Positions 46,498 through 55,621 of a stretch of DNA of 64,000 nucleotides are shown here, piece after piece. Source of the stretch: Methanoregula sp. (GTDB lineage: Archaea > Halobacteriota > Methanomicrobia > Methanomicrobiales > Methanospirillaceae); assembly GCA_026625165.1 (NCBI GenBank), contig CP112999.1:1488001-1552000 (forward strand), in the 5' to 3' direction. The first letter of the stretch is position 1; every line of letters begins with the position of its first letter. Position numbers and translations under genes: made by a program. The notes under the pieces were generated by a model. It had not been told where the DNA came from, searched no databases, and was given only the letters and a program-made list of their open reading frames with translations.

Positions 46498-47523
46498 TTA
46501 TTTCTTCCCTGAATTTTTTTTAATCTTCGTGTTCGCGAGCTTCTCAATTGCCGCGGTATCGACGCCCCCCGTAATCGTAAGCTTCTGGTTTCTTACTGCG
46601 CTCTCCACAAAATTTTTCCCGGTTGGTGTTCGGATGATAAGCGTCGTAGAGCCATCAAGACTTCCAACCGAGCCCGCAGATATATCGGAATACAATGAGG
46701 TAAGATCCGTGCAGATATGGCACCCTTTCCGTATGCAAAGGTTCAGATCATTTAAGGTAAGTATCGCTATGTCCCCGTCATGCATCAGAATTTCGAGTCT
46801 GCCTTTGACATCTATTTTTTTTATGTGTGCAGGATCGATTTTTTTCTCGGTTTTTAGTTTTCCTAAGACAAGTGCTGAATAATCAAAGGTCTCGGTACAG
46901 AATAAACCCAGCACGAGCCGGATTGATGCCGCATAGGGTTTGATAAGGTCGTGGTCTGATGCCTGCATACGGGCGACTGCCTGAACAACACAGGGGACAC
47001 CAATCACTGCAATACGGTTGAATTTATTCTCGATCACTGCAATTTTTAGCGCCGCAAGCAGCGGCACCCACCAGCTGTAACGGCTTCCTGCTTCGTTGAT
47101 AAGAACATCAGATTTTGTAATAACAACAGATGAGGGTTTCAGAGTCCAGCGATCCTCGGTCACCGTCACGACTGCATCAATCAGTCCTTCATCAAGGGCA
47201 TTTGCAAGAATTGCAGTGACCGCCCCCCCGCTCTGACGGCGGGGGATCTCAAATGCCGCTTTTGCCGCAACAAGATCAAGGTAGTTACCAAGGGTCTCAC
47301 AGGGTTGGTCTCCGGTTCGCGGGCAGACCTCATAACATGCCCCGCAATGCACTCCGTCAGTTGACTGCTTGCAGTACCCATTGGTCTTCGGGCTTGCGAC
47401 CATTTCCCCTTCGTCAAAATAGAGTGCATCTGCCGGACAGACAGACACGCATGCGCCACAGCCGGAGCACCGTCCCGTATCCCACACCTCGGTTTTCAGA
47501 TCAATATAGCTCTTCTCTGCCAT
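46498..47523 (-). CDS. F420 hydrogenase beta-subunit-like (FrhB family) protein of the glutamate synthase operon
   Basis: 341 residues. The N-terminal two 4Fe-4S motifs are CSGCGACVSVCP and the spaced HCGACYEVCP. The following FrhB domain includes RRQSGGAVTAILANALDEG, RYSWWVPLLAAL and AVIGVPCVVQAVARM, and a late CIRKGCHICTDLTSLYSDI. FrhB proteins bind FAD and exchange hydride with coenzyme F420. It is the last gene of an operon whose other three genes form glutamate synthase, so it probably brings F420H2 electrons to that enzyme. ATG 47523 is five bases after the upstream stop. Confidence 0.85.
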   Translation of the reverse strand: MAEKSYIDLKTEVWDTGRCSGCGACVSVCPADALYFDEGEMVASPKTNGYCKQSTDGVHCGACYEVCPRTGDQPCETLGNYLDLVAAKAAFEIPRRQSGGAVTAILANALDEGLIDAVVTVTEDRWTLKPSSVVITKSDVLINEAGSRYSWWVPLLAALKIAVIENKFNRIAVIGVPCVVQAVARMQASDHDLIKPYAASIRLVLGLFCTETFDYSALVLGKLKTEKKIDPAHIKKIDVKGRLEILMHDGDIAILTLNDLNLCIRKGCHICTDLTSLYSDISAGSVGSLDGSTTLIIRTPTGKNFVESAVRNQKLTITGGVDTAAIEKLANTKIKKNSGKK

Positions 47524-47527
47524 CAGA

Positions 47528-48274
47528 TCACTCCCATGTATACTTACTGGCAAACGGTCGGGCGCTTGCCGGTGCAATCCTCGTAAAATCCGATGCAAGC
47601 AGCGGTTCGGGATCCAGTCTGAACTTTGATGCAAAATCCTTGACTACCGGTGCGATTGTGTGCTTTTCGTCATCAGTCGCCAGTTTCTGTTTTGCCCCGA
47701 CACCGAGAATCGAATCGTTCACGTTGCCACGGACGAAGATCTCCCCGCCATGGATCCCGCTGCCGACCCCGCGTTCCGAGAGCGGTGTGATACCATTGAG
47801 CCCGAGTACGATGAGAAGCCCCCCTGCCATATACTCACCCAAAAATGCCTGTGCCGAACCCCCGACAACAAGGATCGGGCGCTTCTCCATATACTGTTTC
47901 ATGTGGATACCGCCGCGATATCCGATATTGTCCCGGACATAAACCCTCCCCCCACGCATGCTGTGTGCCACAGCATCACCGGCACTTCCGTGAATAACGA
48001 TGCAACCGCTATCCATCGTGTTGCCAGGTGCATGGTCTGCATTGCCGTTGATAATCAGCGTTGGGCCGCTCATGAACATCCCGAGATCACCACCGGGGAC
48101 ACCATTTATGGTAATGGTCACACCATCACCACGGAGACCATCGGCAATAAACCGCTGACCGAGTACATTATCGATCACGATCTCTGTTATGCCTTCGGCA
48201 ACCGCTTTCCGGATCATCTGGTTTAGCGGCGTATACTGGATTTGGCGGGCATCGATGCGAACCGATTTTGCCAT
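47528..48274 (-). CDS. Glutamate synthase, GXGXG (beta-helix) domain subunit
   Basis: 248 residues that match the C-terminal beta-helix domain of large-subunit glutamate synthase. Repeats of G-x-x-G-x(6-8)-G are visible from about residue 50: GDGVTITINGVPGGDLGMFMSG, GCIVIHGSAGDAVAHSMRGG, GGSAQAFLGEYMAGGLLIVLG. In archaea this domain is encoded separately. It connects the glutamine amidotransferase to the FMN barrel. The gene follows the FMN subunit gene by four bases and precedes the FrhB-like gene by four bases. Confidence 0.92.
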   Translation of the reverse strand: MAKSVRIDARQIQYTPLNQMIRKAVAEGITEIVIDNVLGQRFIADGLRGDGVTITINGVPGGDLGMFMSGPTLIINGNADHAPGNTMDSGCIVIHGSAGDAVAHSMRGGRVYVRDNIGYRGGIHMKQYMEKRPILVVGGSAQAFLGEYMAGGLLIVLGLNGITPLSERGVGSGIHGGEIFVRGNVNDSILGVGAKQKLATDDEKHTIAPVVKDFASKFRLDPEPLLASDFTRIAPASARPFASKYTWE

Positions 48275-48278
48275 CCCT

Positions 48279-49790
48279 TTATGCCCCCACGGATTTCACA
48301 TCAAGCACATTCATGAGCGCCTCATCCAGCATGTAACCGCGGAGACGGTCCCGGTTGCCCCTAAGGCTTTCGATGCTGTTTATTCCTGCTGCTCCCATCA
48401 GCTCCGCAAGTTCCAGGGTCCAGCCATGGATCAGGTTCTCTACCTGAACCGATGCCTCCTCCGGGTTGAGCCTGGCAACGAGTTCCGGCTTCTGCGTCGC
48501 GATTCCCCATGCGCAGGTACCCCGGTAACAGGTGCCGCAGACCCGGCAGCCCATCGCCACAAGTGCAGAAGTACCGATATAAACCGCATCGGCTCCAAGT
48601 GCAATAGCCTTCGCCACATCAGCACTTTCGCGGATACCCCCGCTCGCAATAAGGGAGACCTCATTCCGGATTCCCTGCTGCCGGAGCTTGGCATCGACAC
48701 TGGCAATTGCTGCCTCGATGGGAATGCCTACATGGTCACGGAAGACCCGGGGGGCTGCACCGGTTCCTCCACGGAAACCATCAACGACAACCGCATCCGC
48801 CGATGATCGGGCGATGCCGGCAGCAATAGCTGCAGAGTTATGCACTGCAGCAATCTTTACAAAGACCGGCTTTTTCCATTCGGTTGCTTCTTTTAAGCTT
48901 CGTACGAGCTGTTTGAGATCTTCGATGCTGTAGATATCATGGTGAGGTGCCGGGCTGATCGCATCGCTCCCTTCCGGGATCATCCGGGTGCACGAGACAT
49001 CTGCACATACCTTCTCACCCGGCAGGTGCCCTCCGATTCCCGGTTTCGCACCCTGACCGATCTTGATCTCAATTGCCGCACCGCGTTCAAGATAGTTGAT
49101 GTCAACTCCGAACCTGCCCGAGGCTACCTGCACAATCATATGCTTCTGGTAGGGGTAGAGCGATTCGTGAAGCCCTCCTTCACCAGTACCCATGAATGTC
49201 CCGATACGGCTTACCGCTTTTGCAAGTGAAAGCTGCGCGTTCAGGCTGATTGCCCCGTAGCTCATGTGCCCGACCATGATGGGTGTCTCGATCTGAAGGT
49301 TCGGGGTGAGTTTGGTCAGGAGCTCGATATCACCTGATGCCGATTCCCTGAGCGCGAGTTGTGCGGGTTTCTTGCCAAGATATGTCCGGAGTTCCATGGG
49401 TTCACGGAGCGGGTCGATCGCAGGATTTGTCACTTGGCAGGCATCAAGGACCAGCCGGTCAAAGATGACCGGATAGGGTTGTGCATTGCCCATCCCTGCA
49501 AGTATGATCTTGCCGGTCTTTGCCTGGTTGAAGATAGCTTCGCGCACCTCCCTTGTCCAGAGAGGATGACTCCGGTAATCCGTGGGTTTTTCTGTAATAT
49601 CGATGGCATCGCGTGGACAAAATGCCAGGCAACGATGACAAGCGACACAGTTGCGCGAGTTGACCTTAATTTTATCGCCATCTTTCCGGAATACCCCATA
49701 CGAGCAGTTCTCAACGCACCTGCCGCAGAGCATGCAGCGGTCGTGGTCGATATTCACCCTGAACCGGAGCGGGGTGCTGCCGATGTTCAT
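48279..49790 (-). CDS. Glutamate synthase, ferredoxin and FMN-barrel subunit
   Basis: 503 residues. The N-terminus has two 4Fe-4S motifs (CMLCGRCVENC and CVACHRCLAFCP). The FMN barrel follows with MVGHMSYGAISLNAQ, GRFGVDINYLERGAAIEIKIGQGAKPG and AVVVDGFRGGTGAAP. The late CRVCGTCYRGTCAWGIATQ supplies the 3Fe-4S cluster cysteines. It carries out the reductive step that makes glutamate from 2-oxoglutarate and ammonia. It starts inside the upstream amidotransferase gene, sharing four bases (ATGA). Confidence 0.95.
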   Translation of the reverse strand: MNIGSTPLRFRVNIDHDRCMLCGRCVENCSYGVFRKDGDKIKVNSRNCVACHRCLAFCPRDAIDITEKPTDYRSHPLWTREVREAIFNQAKTGKIILAGMGNAQPYPVIFDRLVLDACQVTNPAIDPLREPMELRTYLGKKPAQLALRESASGDIELLTKLTPNLQIETPIMVGHMSYGAISLNAQLSLAKAVSRIGTFMGTGEGGLHESLYPYQKHMIVQVASGRFGVDINYLERGAAIEIKIGQGAKPGIGGHLPGEKVCADVSCTRMIPEGSDAISPAPHHDIYSIEDLKQLVRSLKEATEWKKPVFVKIAAVHNSAAIAAGIARSSADAVVVDGFRGGTGAAPRVFRDHVGIPIEAAIASVDAKLRQQGIRNEVSLIASGGIRESADVAKAIALGADAVYIGTSALVAMGCRVCGTCYRGTCAWGIATQKPELVARLNPEEASVQVENLIHGWTLELAELMGAAGINSIESLRGNRDRLRGYMLDEALMNVLDVKSVGA

Positions 49791-50839
49791 GCGTATACCT
49801 TCCCCACGACCGGGTCACCGGCTTTGGGCATTTTGATGTCCTGAACATCAGGTTCAATTCTTCGGATCGCTGACTCTTCGCTGGAAATATAAAGCCGGTC
49901 GCCCATTTCACCACTGACAAGAGGACGCAGCTTGATCCGGTCCGTGAACCCGACGAGCGAGTGTTCGTTTGCGACGCAGATCGCAAATGGCCCGTTCATG
50001 AGCGCTGCACCATACGCGAGCCGGATTGCCCGATTGAGATCCCGCTGCTTTTCCGGCATCGCGTCGATCTCCTCCCAGAAGGGGGGAGCAAGCGCACGCA
50101 CAGCCATCTTTTCAGATAGCCCGTGTTTTCTTACCAGAAGGTCAAAGAGATAAGCGACGACCTCAGTGTCGGTATACATCGTGCATTGGTACCCGTAGCT
50201 CTCAATGTAACGACGGTTGGTACCGTAACTTGTGATCTCGCCATTGTGGACCACGCTCCAGTTCAGGAGGTTGAACGGGTGCGCCCCTCCCCACCATCCC
50301 GGAGTATTTGTCGGATACCGGTTATGGGCAAGCCAGAGATACCCTTTATAATCCTGTATCCGGTAGAAATCTGCGACATCCTCCGGCCATCCTGCTGCTT
50401 TGAAGACTCCGAGATTTTTGCCGGATGAAAAAATCAGCGCCCCGTTTTTGAGAGAATTCACCTTCATGACAAGATGGGTGACAATGTCTTCATCCGGTGT
50501 AGTGCTCTTTGCCATCAGGCTGCGGTCGGGACGGAAGAAGTAACGCCAGGGGGTATGGACTTTACGTATATTGGACTGTTCGTACGTCTTGATCTGCTCA
50601 TCATGTACTATTGTACCCCATTTTTCGAGCAGGTTGTCAAGGGCGACTTTATTCTCCCGGATATTGTCAAAAAAGACGTGCAGTGCGAAATAATCCTTGT
50701 ATTCCGGATAAATGCCATAGGCTACATAACCGGCACCCTCTCCGCTGCCCCGTTCGTTCATCATGGAGAGAGCCTCTTTGATCCTGCTGCCGTCCATGCA
50801 CTGGCGGCGCCTGTCAATCACACCAATAATGCCACACAT
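49787..50839 (-). CDS. Glutamate synthase, class II glutamine amidotransferase subunit
   Basis: 350 residues. The start MCGIIGVID places the catalytic Cys at position 2 after Met removal, as in Ntn-hydrolase glutaminases. LAHNRYPTNTPGWWGGAHPF and VVHNGEITSYGTNRRYIE are the substrate-binding motifs. It releases ammonia from glutamine for the FMN subunit. It is first in the operon, which is divergent from glnA across about 100 bases containing an inverted repeat. Confidence 0.95.
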   Translation of the reverse strand: MCGIIGVIDRRRQCMDGSRIKEALSMMNERGSGEGAGYVAYGIYPEYKDYFALHVFFDNIRENKVALDNLLEKWGTIVHDEQIKTYEQSNIRKVHTPWRYFFRPDRSLMAKSTTPDEDIVTHLVMKVNSLKNGALIFSSGKNLGVFKAAGWPEDVADFYRIQDYKGYLWLAHNRYPTNTPGWWGGAHPFNLLNWSVVHNGEITSYGTNRRYIESYGYQCTMYTDTEVVAYLFDLLVRKHGLSEKMAVRALAPPFWEEIDAMPEKQRDLNRAIRLAYGAALMNGPFAICVANEHSLVGFTDRIKLRPLVSGEMGDRLYISSEESAIRRIEPDVQDIKMPKAGDPVVGKVYA

Positions 50840-50869
50840 ATTAAATCACGGAATCAAATGATCAGTTAG

Positions 50870-50903
50870 TATTGAGCAATCGATGAATTAGGTATGCTCA
50901 ATA
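50870..50903. promoter_or_regulatory. Inverted repeat in the divergent glutamate synthase / glnA promoter
   Basis: TATTGAGCA (50870-50878) is matched by its exact reverse complement TGCTCAATA (50895-50903), with a 16-base spacer. It lies directly beside the TATAAATA box of glnA (50906-50913), and 31 bases upstream of the amidotransferase start on the other strand. A repressor or activator dimer here could control both operons. Confidence 0.55.
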
Positions 50904-50905
50904 AG

Positions 50906-50913
50906 TATAAATA
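50906..50913 (+). promoter_or_regulatory. TATA box for glnA
   Basis: TATAAATA lies 27-34 bases before ATG 50940. Archaeal transcription begins about 25 bases after the TATA box, that is near 50935, which excludes the upstream ATG codons at 50913 and 50928 as starts on this promoter. Confidence 0.45.
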
Positions 50914-50939
50914 TGATTGGGTGGAACATGTCTTCCAGT

Positions 50940-52265
50940 ATGTCAGCAGACGTTTCAAAACTTCTCAAGAAAATTGAGACGGATAAAGTGAAATTTATCC
51001 GCCTGCAATTTACGGACATCCAGGGTCAGCCGAAAAATGTATCGATCCCGGTGATTCAGGCAGAGAAAGCATTGACAGAGGGTATCTGGTTTGATGGCTC
51101 TTCCATCGAAGGATTTGCCCGGATTGAAGAGTCTGATATGCTGCTTAAGCCAGATCCGGCAACATATGCAGTTCTTCCCTGGAGACCGGCAGAAGGTAGA
51201 GTTGCACGGTTTATATGTGATGTACAGACATACGGCAACAAACCATTTGATGGAGATCCCCGTTATATTTTGAGAAAGGCGCTGTCGGATGCGGCAAAGA
51301 TTGGATTTACTTTTAATACCGGCCCTGAACTCGAATTTTTCCTGTTTAAAATGGCTGATGAACGGCCTACGACCCAGTTCAAGGATCATGGTGCGTATTT
51401 TGATCTCGCACCCACTGATTCTGCAGAAGACGTCCGCAGGGATGTCGTGCTCGCACTCGGAGAGATGGGATTTGAGATAGAGGCGTCCCATCACGAGGTT
51501 GCGGACAGCCAGCATGAGATAGATTTCAAGTATGGTGACGCGCTTACAACAGCAGACCGTGTCATTACATTCAAGTTCGCCACAAAGTCAATCGCACTCC
51601 AGTACGGCCTGCATGCGAGTTTCATGGCAAAACCCATTGCCGGTATCAACGGGAGCGGCATGCACACCCACGGATCTCTTTCAAAGGGCGGGAAAAATGC
51701 CTTTTATGATGCAAATGCACCAATGCAGCTTTCAGACACTGCTCTCTATTACATAGGCGGGATCCTTAAGCACGCGAAGGCAATTACCCGCGTCGCCAAC
51801 CCAACCATCAACTCGTACAAGCGGCTTGTTCCGGGATACGAAGCTCCCTGTTATATTTCCTGGAGCGCAGCGAACCGGTCGGCACTTGTCCGCGTACCTG
51901 CAGCCCGCGGCAACAGCACCCGTGCAGAATTCAGGAGCCCGGACCCGATGTGCAACCCGTACCTTACATTTGCGTGTATGCTGGCTGCCGGGCTCGATGG
52001 GATAAAAAATAAGATCATGCCACCCGAAAGCACGAACACCAACATTTACCATCTCGATCAAAAAGCACGAAAGAAGCTCCATATCGAAATGCTGCCGGGA
52101 AGTCTCATGGAGTCAAACGCAGCGCTCCTCAAAGATGACGTACTCTGTGCCACATTAGGGGACCATGTCGTCGAAAACCTTTCACGAATTGCAGAAATGG
52201 AGAGCGATGCATTCCGGCTCGCTGTCCACCAATGGGAACTGGACAGGTATCTTCCTTCATACTGA
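50940..52265 (+). CDS. glnA: Glutamine synthetase type I
   Basis: 441 residues. It makes glutamine from glutamate, ammonia and ATP. The motifs are WFDGSSIEGFARIEESDM, TGPELEFFLFK, ASHHEVADSQHEIDFKYGDAL, NGSGMHTHGSL (substrate His), AANRSALVRVPA and EFRSPDP. No adenylylation-type Tyr loop region like that of the beta subtype is evident, fitting the alpha subtype in archaea, which GlnK and 2-oxoglutarate control. ATG 50940 is chosen by TATA spacing; 50913 and 50928 are alternatives. It pairs functionally with the divergent glutamate synthase. Confidence 0.96.
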   Translation: MSADVSKLLKKIETDKVKFIRLQFTDIQGQPKNVSIPVIQAEKALTEGIWFDGSSIEGFARIEESDMLLKPDPATYAVLPWRPAEGRVARFICDVQTYGNKPFDGDPRYILRKALSDAAKIGFTFNTGPELEFFLFKMADERPTTQFKDHGAYFDLAPTDSAEDVRRDVVLALGEMGFEIEASHHEVADSQHEIDFKYGDALTTADRVITFKFATKSIALQYGLHASFMAKPIAGINGSGMHTHGSLSKGGKNAFYDANAPMQLSDTALYYIGGILKHAKAITRVANPTINSYKRLVPGYEAPCYISWSAANRSALVRVPAARGNSTRAEFRSPDPMCNPYLTFACMLAAGLDGIKNKIMPPESTNTNIYHLDQKARKKLHIEMLPGSLMESNAALLKDDVLCATLGDHVVENLSRIAEMESDAFRLAVHQWELDRYLPSY

Positions 52266-52597
52266 ATTTGGCATAGGAATCCATCCGGTCAATTTCAATA
52301 AACGTGCATGAAAGTCCATTTGCCTTCCATACACGTTTTTTATCAGATTTCAAAAATCCTGATCACTTACCCATTTACTTCCTGAATTGTCCGGACTTTT
52401 TATCCGGGACAGCAGAACAGAAATGGCATATCGATACGGAAGAGCGATGATCACTACCAGCAGATGCTGGTTATGTCAGAGCGGTATTCGACAATCACGC
52501 TGCCGTTTCAGGAATCATCATGACGTTTATCCGGCCCCATTCAACCTCATGATCAAAAAGAGTCTGTCCGGTCTGATAATTTCAAGAAGGTGAAAAA
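52266..52597 (+). other. Leader region of the first amtB gene
   Basis: About 330 bases without a supported gene, containing the shared palindrome at 52391-52407 and T-rich promoter-like sequence around 52330-52340. An open frame at 52387-52593 overlaps the palindrome, and its translation resembles no protein I know. Confidence 0.45.
52391..52407. promoter_or_regulatory. Shared palindrome in the amtB leader (copy 1)
   Basis: CCGGACTTTTTATCCGG: a CCGGA / TCCGG inverted repeat with a seven-base spacer. Sixteen of 17 bases match the element before the second amtB. Flanking GT and (after one bulged G) AC extend the pairing to seven pairs. It could be a protein operator or an RNA hairpin. Confidence 0.6.
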
Positions 52598-53794
52598 ATG
52601 GCTCTTGATTCAGCAACAACCGTATGGCTTATGGTATCGGCAGCACTCGTGATGCTGATGACACCGGGCGTGGGCCTTTTCTATGCAGGCCTTGTACGTA
52701 GGAAGAATATCATCTCGATGATCGCACTTTCCTTTGTTGTGCTTGCAGTCGTAAGCATACACTGGATGGTTATCGGGTACTCGCTCGCGTTTGGCCCGGA
52801 TATTGCCGGTGTTATCGGCAGTCTTGATTATATCGGCCTGAACGGGGTCGGGATGGATGCCGGTGAGAAAGGGTATGCCCCACTGGTCTTTATGGTCTTC
52901 CAGCTATTCTTTGCTGCAGTAACTTTAACCATTATAACATCCGGTGTCGCAGAACGCGTCCGGCTCTCCTCATTTATCGTGTTCATGCTGCTGTGGACAA
53001 CCTTTGTGTACTGCCCGCTCGCCCACTGGGCATGGGGCGGTGGATGGGCGCAATCGCTCGGGCTTCTGGATTTTGCTGGCGGGACGGTAGTTGAAATTTG
53101 CTCTGGTTTCTCCGCGCTTGCAATTGCCCTTGTGATTAAAAGCCGGGCAGGTTTTGGGAAATATACGATGGAACCGTACAATATTCCTCTCGCTCTGATC
53201 GGGGCTGCACTGCTCTGGTTCGGGTGGTTCGGGTTCAATGCCGGAAGTGCGCTTGCTGCGAATGGATCCGCGGTTAATGCATTTGTAACCACAAATGCTG
53301 CTGCTGCCGCAGGCACGCTAGGATGGATGGGGGCAAGCTGGTATCACGGCAAGCCGTCTTCCCTGGGAATGGTTTCCGGTGCTATTGCCGGTATGGTGGC
53401 GATCACTCCCGCAGCCGGATTTGTCACTCCGATGGTTTCAATCCTGATCGGCGCTGTTGCCGGCCTGGTCTGTTACGGGGCCATGTTGTTTCGTCTCCGG
53501 AAAGGGCTTGACGAGAGCCTCGATGCCTGGGCGATCCACGGCATGGGCGGGCTCTGGGGTACAATCGCAACCGGTGCTTTTGCAGCGCTGGCAGTCTGTG
53601 GCATCTCAGGACTTTTCGAAGGAAACCTACACCAGTTTATTGTAAACTGCATTGCAGCTTTTGTGGCACTCGTCTTCTCTTTTGTTGTTACCTATATCAT
53701 CGCACAGATCGTTGACCGTACCATGGGATTACGGGTGACCGCAGATGAGGAGTACGTGGGGACCGACATCTCGCAGCACGGCGAAAGGGTATGA
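52598..53794 (+). CDS. amtB: Ammonium transporter (first copy)
   Basis: 398 residues, 11 membrane helices of the Amt/Rh family. Signatures are [21 protein letters not shown] near the N-terminus, [13 protein letters not shown] with the first pore His, [11 protein letters not shown], and [18 protein letters not shown] with the second pore His. The family conducts ammonium uptake and is blocked by GlnK when nitrogen is plentiful. A ribosome-binding site AAGGTG precedes ATG. GlnK follows within 12 bases, an arrangement almost universal for amtB. Confidence 0.96.
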   Translation: MALDSATTVWLMVSAALVMLMTPGVGLFYAGLVRRKNIISMIALSFVVLAVVSIHWMVIGYSLAFGPDIAGVIGSLDYIGLNGVGMDAGEKGYAPLVFMVFQLFFAAVTLTIITSGVAERVRLSSFIVFMLLWTTFVYCPLAHWAWGGGWAQSLGLLDFAGGTVVEICSGFSALAIALVIKSRAGFGKYTMEPYNIPLALIGAALLWFGWFGFNAGSALAANGSAVNAFVTTNAAAAAGTLGWMGASWYHGKPSSLGMVSGAIAGMVAITPAAGFVTPMVSILIGAVAGLVCYGAMLFRLRKGLDESLDAWAIHGMGGLWGTIATGAFAALAVCGISGLFEGNLHQFIVNCIAAFVALVFSFVVTYIIAQIVDRTMGLRVTADEEYVGTDISQHGERV

Positions 53795-53806
53795 GAGGTG
53801 ATGGTA

Positions 53807-54148
53807 TTGAAGCTCGTTAAGGCGATTATCAAGCAGGAACGGTTCGAATTTGTCAAAAAGGCGCTTGCGGAGAAAGGCGTGACCGGCATGACCGTCACGG
53901 AAGTGCAGGGCCGGGGAGAGCAGAAGGGCATTACCCTTGAGTACAGGGGAAAACCGATGGTTGTCGATATGCTTCCCAAGATCCAGATCGAGATCGTGAT
54001 CCGGGACCAGGAAGCTGATGATCTTATTGCTACGATCATCGAATCCGCAAGAACCGGGCATATCGGGGATGGTAAGATCTTCGTTTTGCCCGTCGAAACC
54101 GCAATCCGGGTCCGGACCGGAGAGATGGAACGTCAGGCTTTGAAATAA
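53807..54148 (+). CDS. glnK: PII signal protein GlnK (first copy)
   Basis: 113 residues from TTG 53807. PII proteins bind ATP/ADP and 2-oxoglutarate and plug AmtB. The signatures are VKAIIKQERFEFVKKAL, the T-loop region GRGEQKGITLEYRGKPMVVDMLPK and the C-terminal GDGKIFVLPVETAIRVRTGE. Tyr46 is present, but the position of the uridylylated Tyr51 is Met, so control by uridylylation is unlikely. TTG 53807 is preferred: GAGGTGA lies five bases before it, exactly as AAGGTGAT does before the ATG of copy 2; ATG 53801 overlaps that site. Confidence 0.9.
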   Translation: MKLVKAIIKQERFEFVKKALAEKGVTGMTVTEVQGRGEQKGITLEYRGKPMVVDMLPKIQIEIVIRDQEADDLIATIIESARTGHIGDGKIFVLPVETAIRVRTGEMERQALK

Positions 54149-54157
54149 TCCATAATC

Positions 54158-54172
54158 GGGATTATTTTTTTC
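54158..54172 (+). terminator. T-tract after first glnK
   Basis: ATTATTTTTTTCGC begins about 12 bases after the glnK stop and probably ends the first amtB-glnK transcript. Confidence 0.4.
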
Positions 54173-54321
54173 GCACGTTGCGTATTTATCATAGTGTCGA
54201 TCTGAATTTTAAGGTCTGTTTATTGATGAACTATAGAAATATTTATAAGAATAGGAAGATAACTTCCTTCCAACAGTTTATAGAAAGAAACTGTGCGTGC
54301 GAATCAGATAAAGACAATCCA

Positions 54322-54338
54322 CCGGACTTTTCATCCGG
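54322..54338. promoter_or_regulatory. Shared palindrome in the amtB leader (copy 2)
   Basis: CCGGACTTTTCATCCGG differs from copy 1 by one base. It lies 70 bases before the second amtB start and about 80 bases after a TATA-like TTTATAAG (54241-54248), so it is probably inside the transcript. Confidence 0.6.
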
Positions 54339-54351
54339 CAGGGATCGCCGG
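54335..54351 (+). promoter_or_regulatory. Second hairpin overlapping the shared palindrome
   Basis: CCGGC (54335-54339) and GCCGG (54347-54351) can pair with a seven-base loop. It uses the same bases as the right arm of the palindrome (TCCGG, 54334-54338), so only one of the two hairpins can form at a time. Confidence 0.4.
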
Positions 54352-54407
54352 ACGATATGTTCATCTGTTCCGCTGCATGTATCTCAAATGTTCATGGTGA
54401 ATTGAAA

Positions 54408-55610
54408 ATGGTATTAGACACAGGAGCAACAGCATGGATTCTCGCGTCAACAGCACTTGTGATGCTGATGACGCCTGGAGTGGGATTTTTTTACGGGGGT
54501 CTTGTCCGTAAAAAAAATTTCATCTCGATGATAATGCTGTCATTTGTTGCATTTGCATTGGTGAGCATCCAGTGGGTTCTGATCGGGTACTCGCTTGCCT
54601 TCGGCCCTGATGTGGCAGGGTTCATCGGGAACCTCGACTTCCTCGGGTTGAATGGAGTCGGTATGGATCCGGATTCCTATAGCCCGGCAATACCCGGTCT
54701 GCTCTACATGGTATTCCAGCTGGTCTTTGCAACAGTGACAATGGCTATCGTGACATCAGGTATTGCAGAACGCGTCAAGTTCAGCTCGTACCTGATCTTC
54801 GCACTACTATGGACCACGATTGTTTATGATCCGCTCGCCCACTGGGTATGGGGAGGCGGCTGGGCCGCACAGTTCGGATCTCTCGATTTTGCAGGAGGTA
54901 CCGTGGTCCACATAAGCTCGGGCTTTGCCGCACTGGCAATCGCCTTTGTGATCGGTAAGCGTGCTGGTTATGGCCAGTACACAATGGAGCCCAACAATAT
55001 CCCGATGACCATCTTGGGCGCGGCGCTGCTCTGGTTCGGCTGGTTCGGGTTCAATGCAGGAAGTGCAGTCGCGGCCAATGGTCTAGCGGCAAGCGCATTT
55101 GTCACGACAAATACTGCTGCCGCAGCAGGCGCGATGGCATGGCTTCTGGTCAGCTGGATCCACGGGAAGCCAAGCTCTCTGGGCTTTGTTACTGGCGCTG
55201 TAGCCGGCCTTGTCGCAATCACACCCGGCGCAGGTTTTGTCACGCCAATGGCATCCATAGTCATCGGAGGCATTGCCGGCGTTTTCTGCTATGGCATGAT
55301 GCTCTTCCGTATTAAGAAAGGGTGGGACGAGAGCCTTGACTGCTGGGCTGTCCACGGGATGGGCGGTCTGTGGGGTGCGCTTGCAACCGGTATCTTTGCA
55401 GCTGCTGCTATTAACGGGTTTTCAGGCCTGATCGAAGGTAATGTGCACCAGTTTATCGCAAACGCGACAGGTGCGCTCGCGGCGCTGATCTATTCCTTTG
55501 TTGTCACATTCATCCTGGCCATAGTCATTGACAAGACGATTGGCCTGCGCGTGACCGAAGAAGAAGAATATGTCGGGCTCGACATCTCCCAGCACGGTGA
55601 GCGCGCCTGA
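54408..55610 (+). CDS. amtB: Ammonium transporter (second copy)
   Basis: 400 residues, closely similar to the first copy: [69 protein letters not shown]. Both pore His residues are present. A short insertion [19 protein letters not shown] in the second periplasmic loop distinguishes it. ATG 54408 is chosen because GGTGA lies seven bases before it and it matches the start of copy 1; the frame is open to 54357. The second glnK follows within 11 bases. Confidence 0.96.
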   Translation: MVLDTGATAWILASTALVMLMTPGVGFFYGGLVRKKNFISMIMLSFVAFALVSIQWVLIGYSLAFGPDVAGFIGNLDFLGLNGVGMDPDSYSPAIPGLLYMVFQLVFATVTMAIVTSGIAERVKFSSYLIFALLWTTIVYDPLAHWVWGGGWAAQFGSLDFAGGTVVHISSGFAALAIAFVIGKRAGYGQYTMEPNNIPMTILGAALLWFGWFGFNAGSAVAANGLAASAFVTTNTAAAAGAMAWLLVSWIHGKPSSLGFVTGAVAGLVAITPGAGFVTPMASIVIGGIAGVFCYGMMLFRIKKGWDESLDCWAVHGMGGLWGALATGIFAAAAINGFSGLIEGNVHQFIANATGALAALIYSFVVTFILAIVIDKTIGLRVTEEEEYVGLDISQHGERA

Positions 55611-55621
55611 AGGTGATCATC

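Noticed and set aside
52387-52593. Small open frame in the first amtB leader
   Set aside because: It begins in the palindrome without a ribosome-binding site, and its Arg/Ser/Cys-rich translation looks non-coding. A regulatory leader explains the stretch better.
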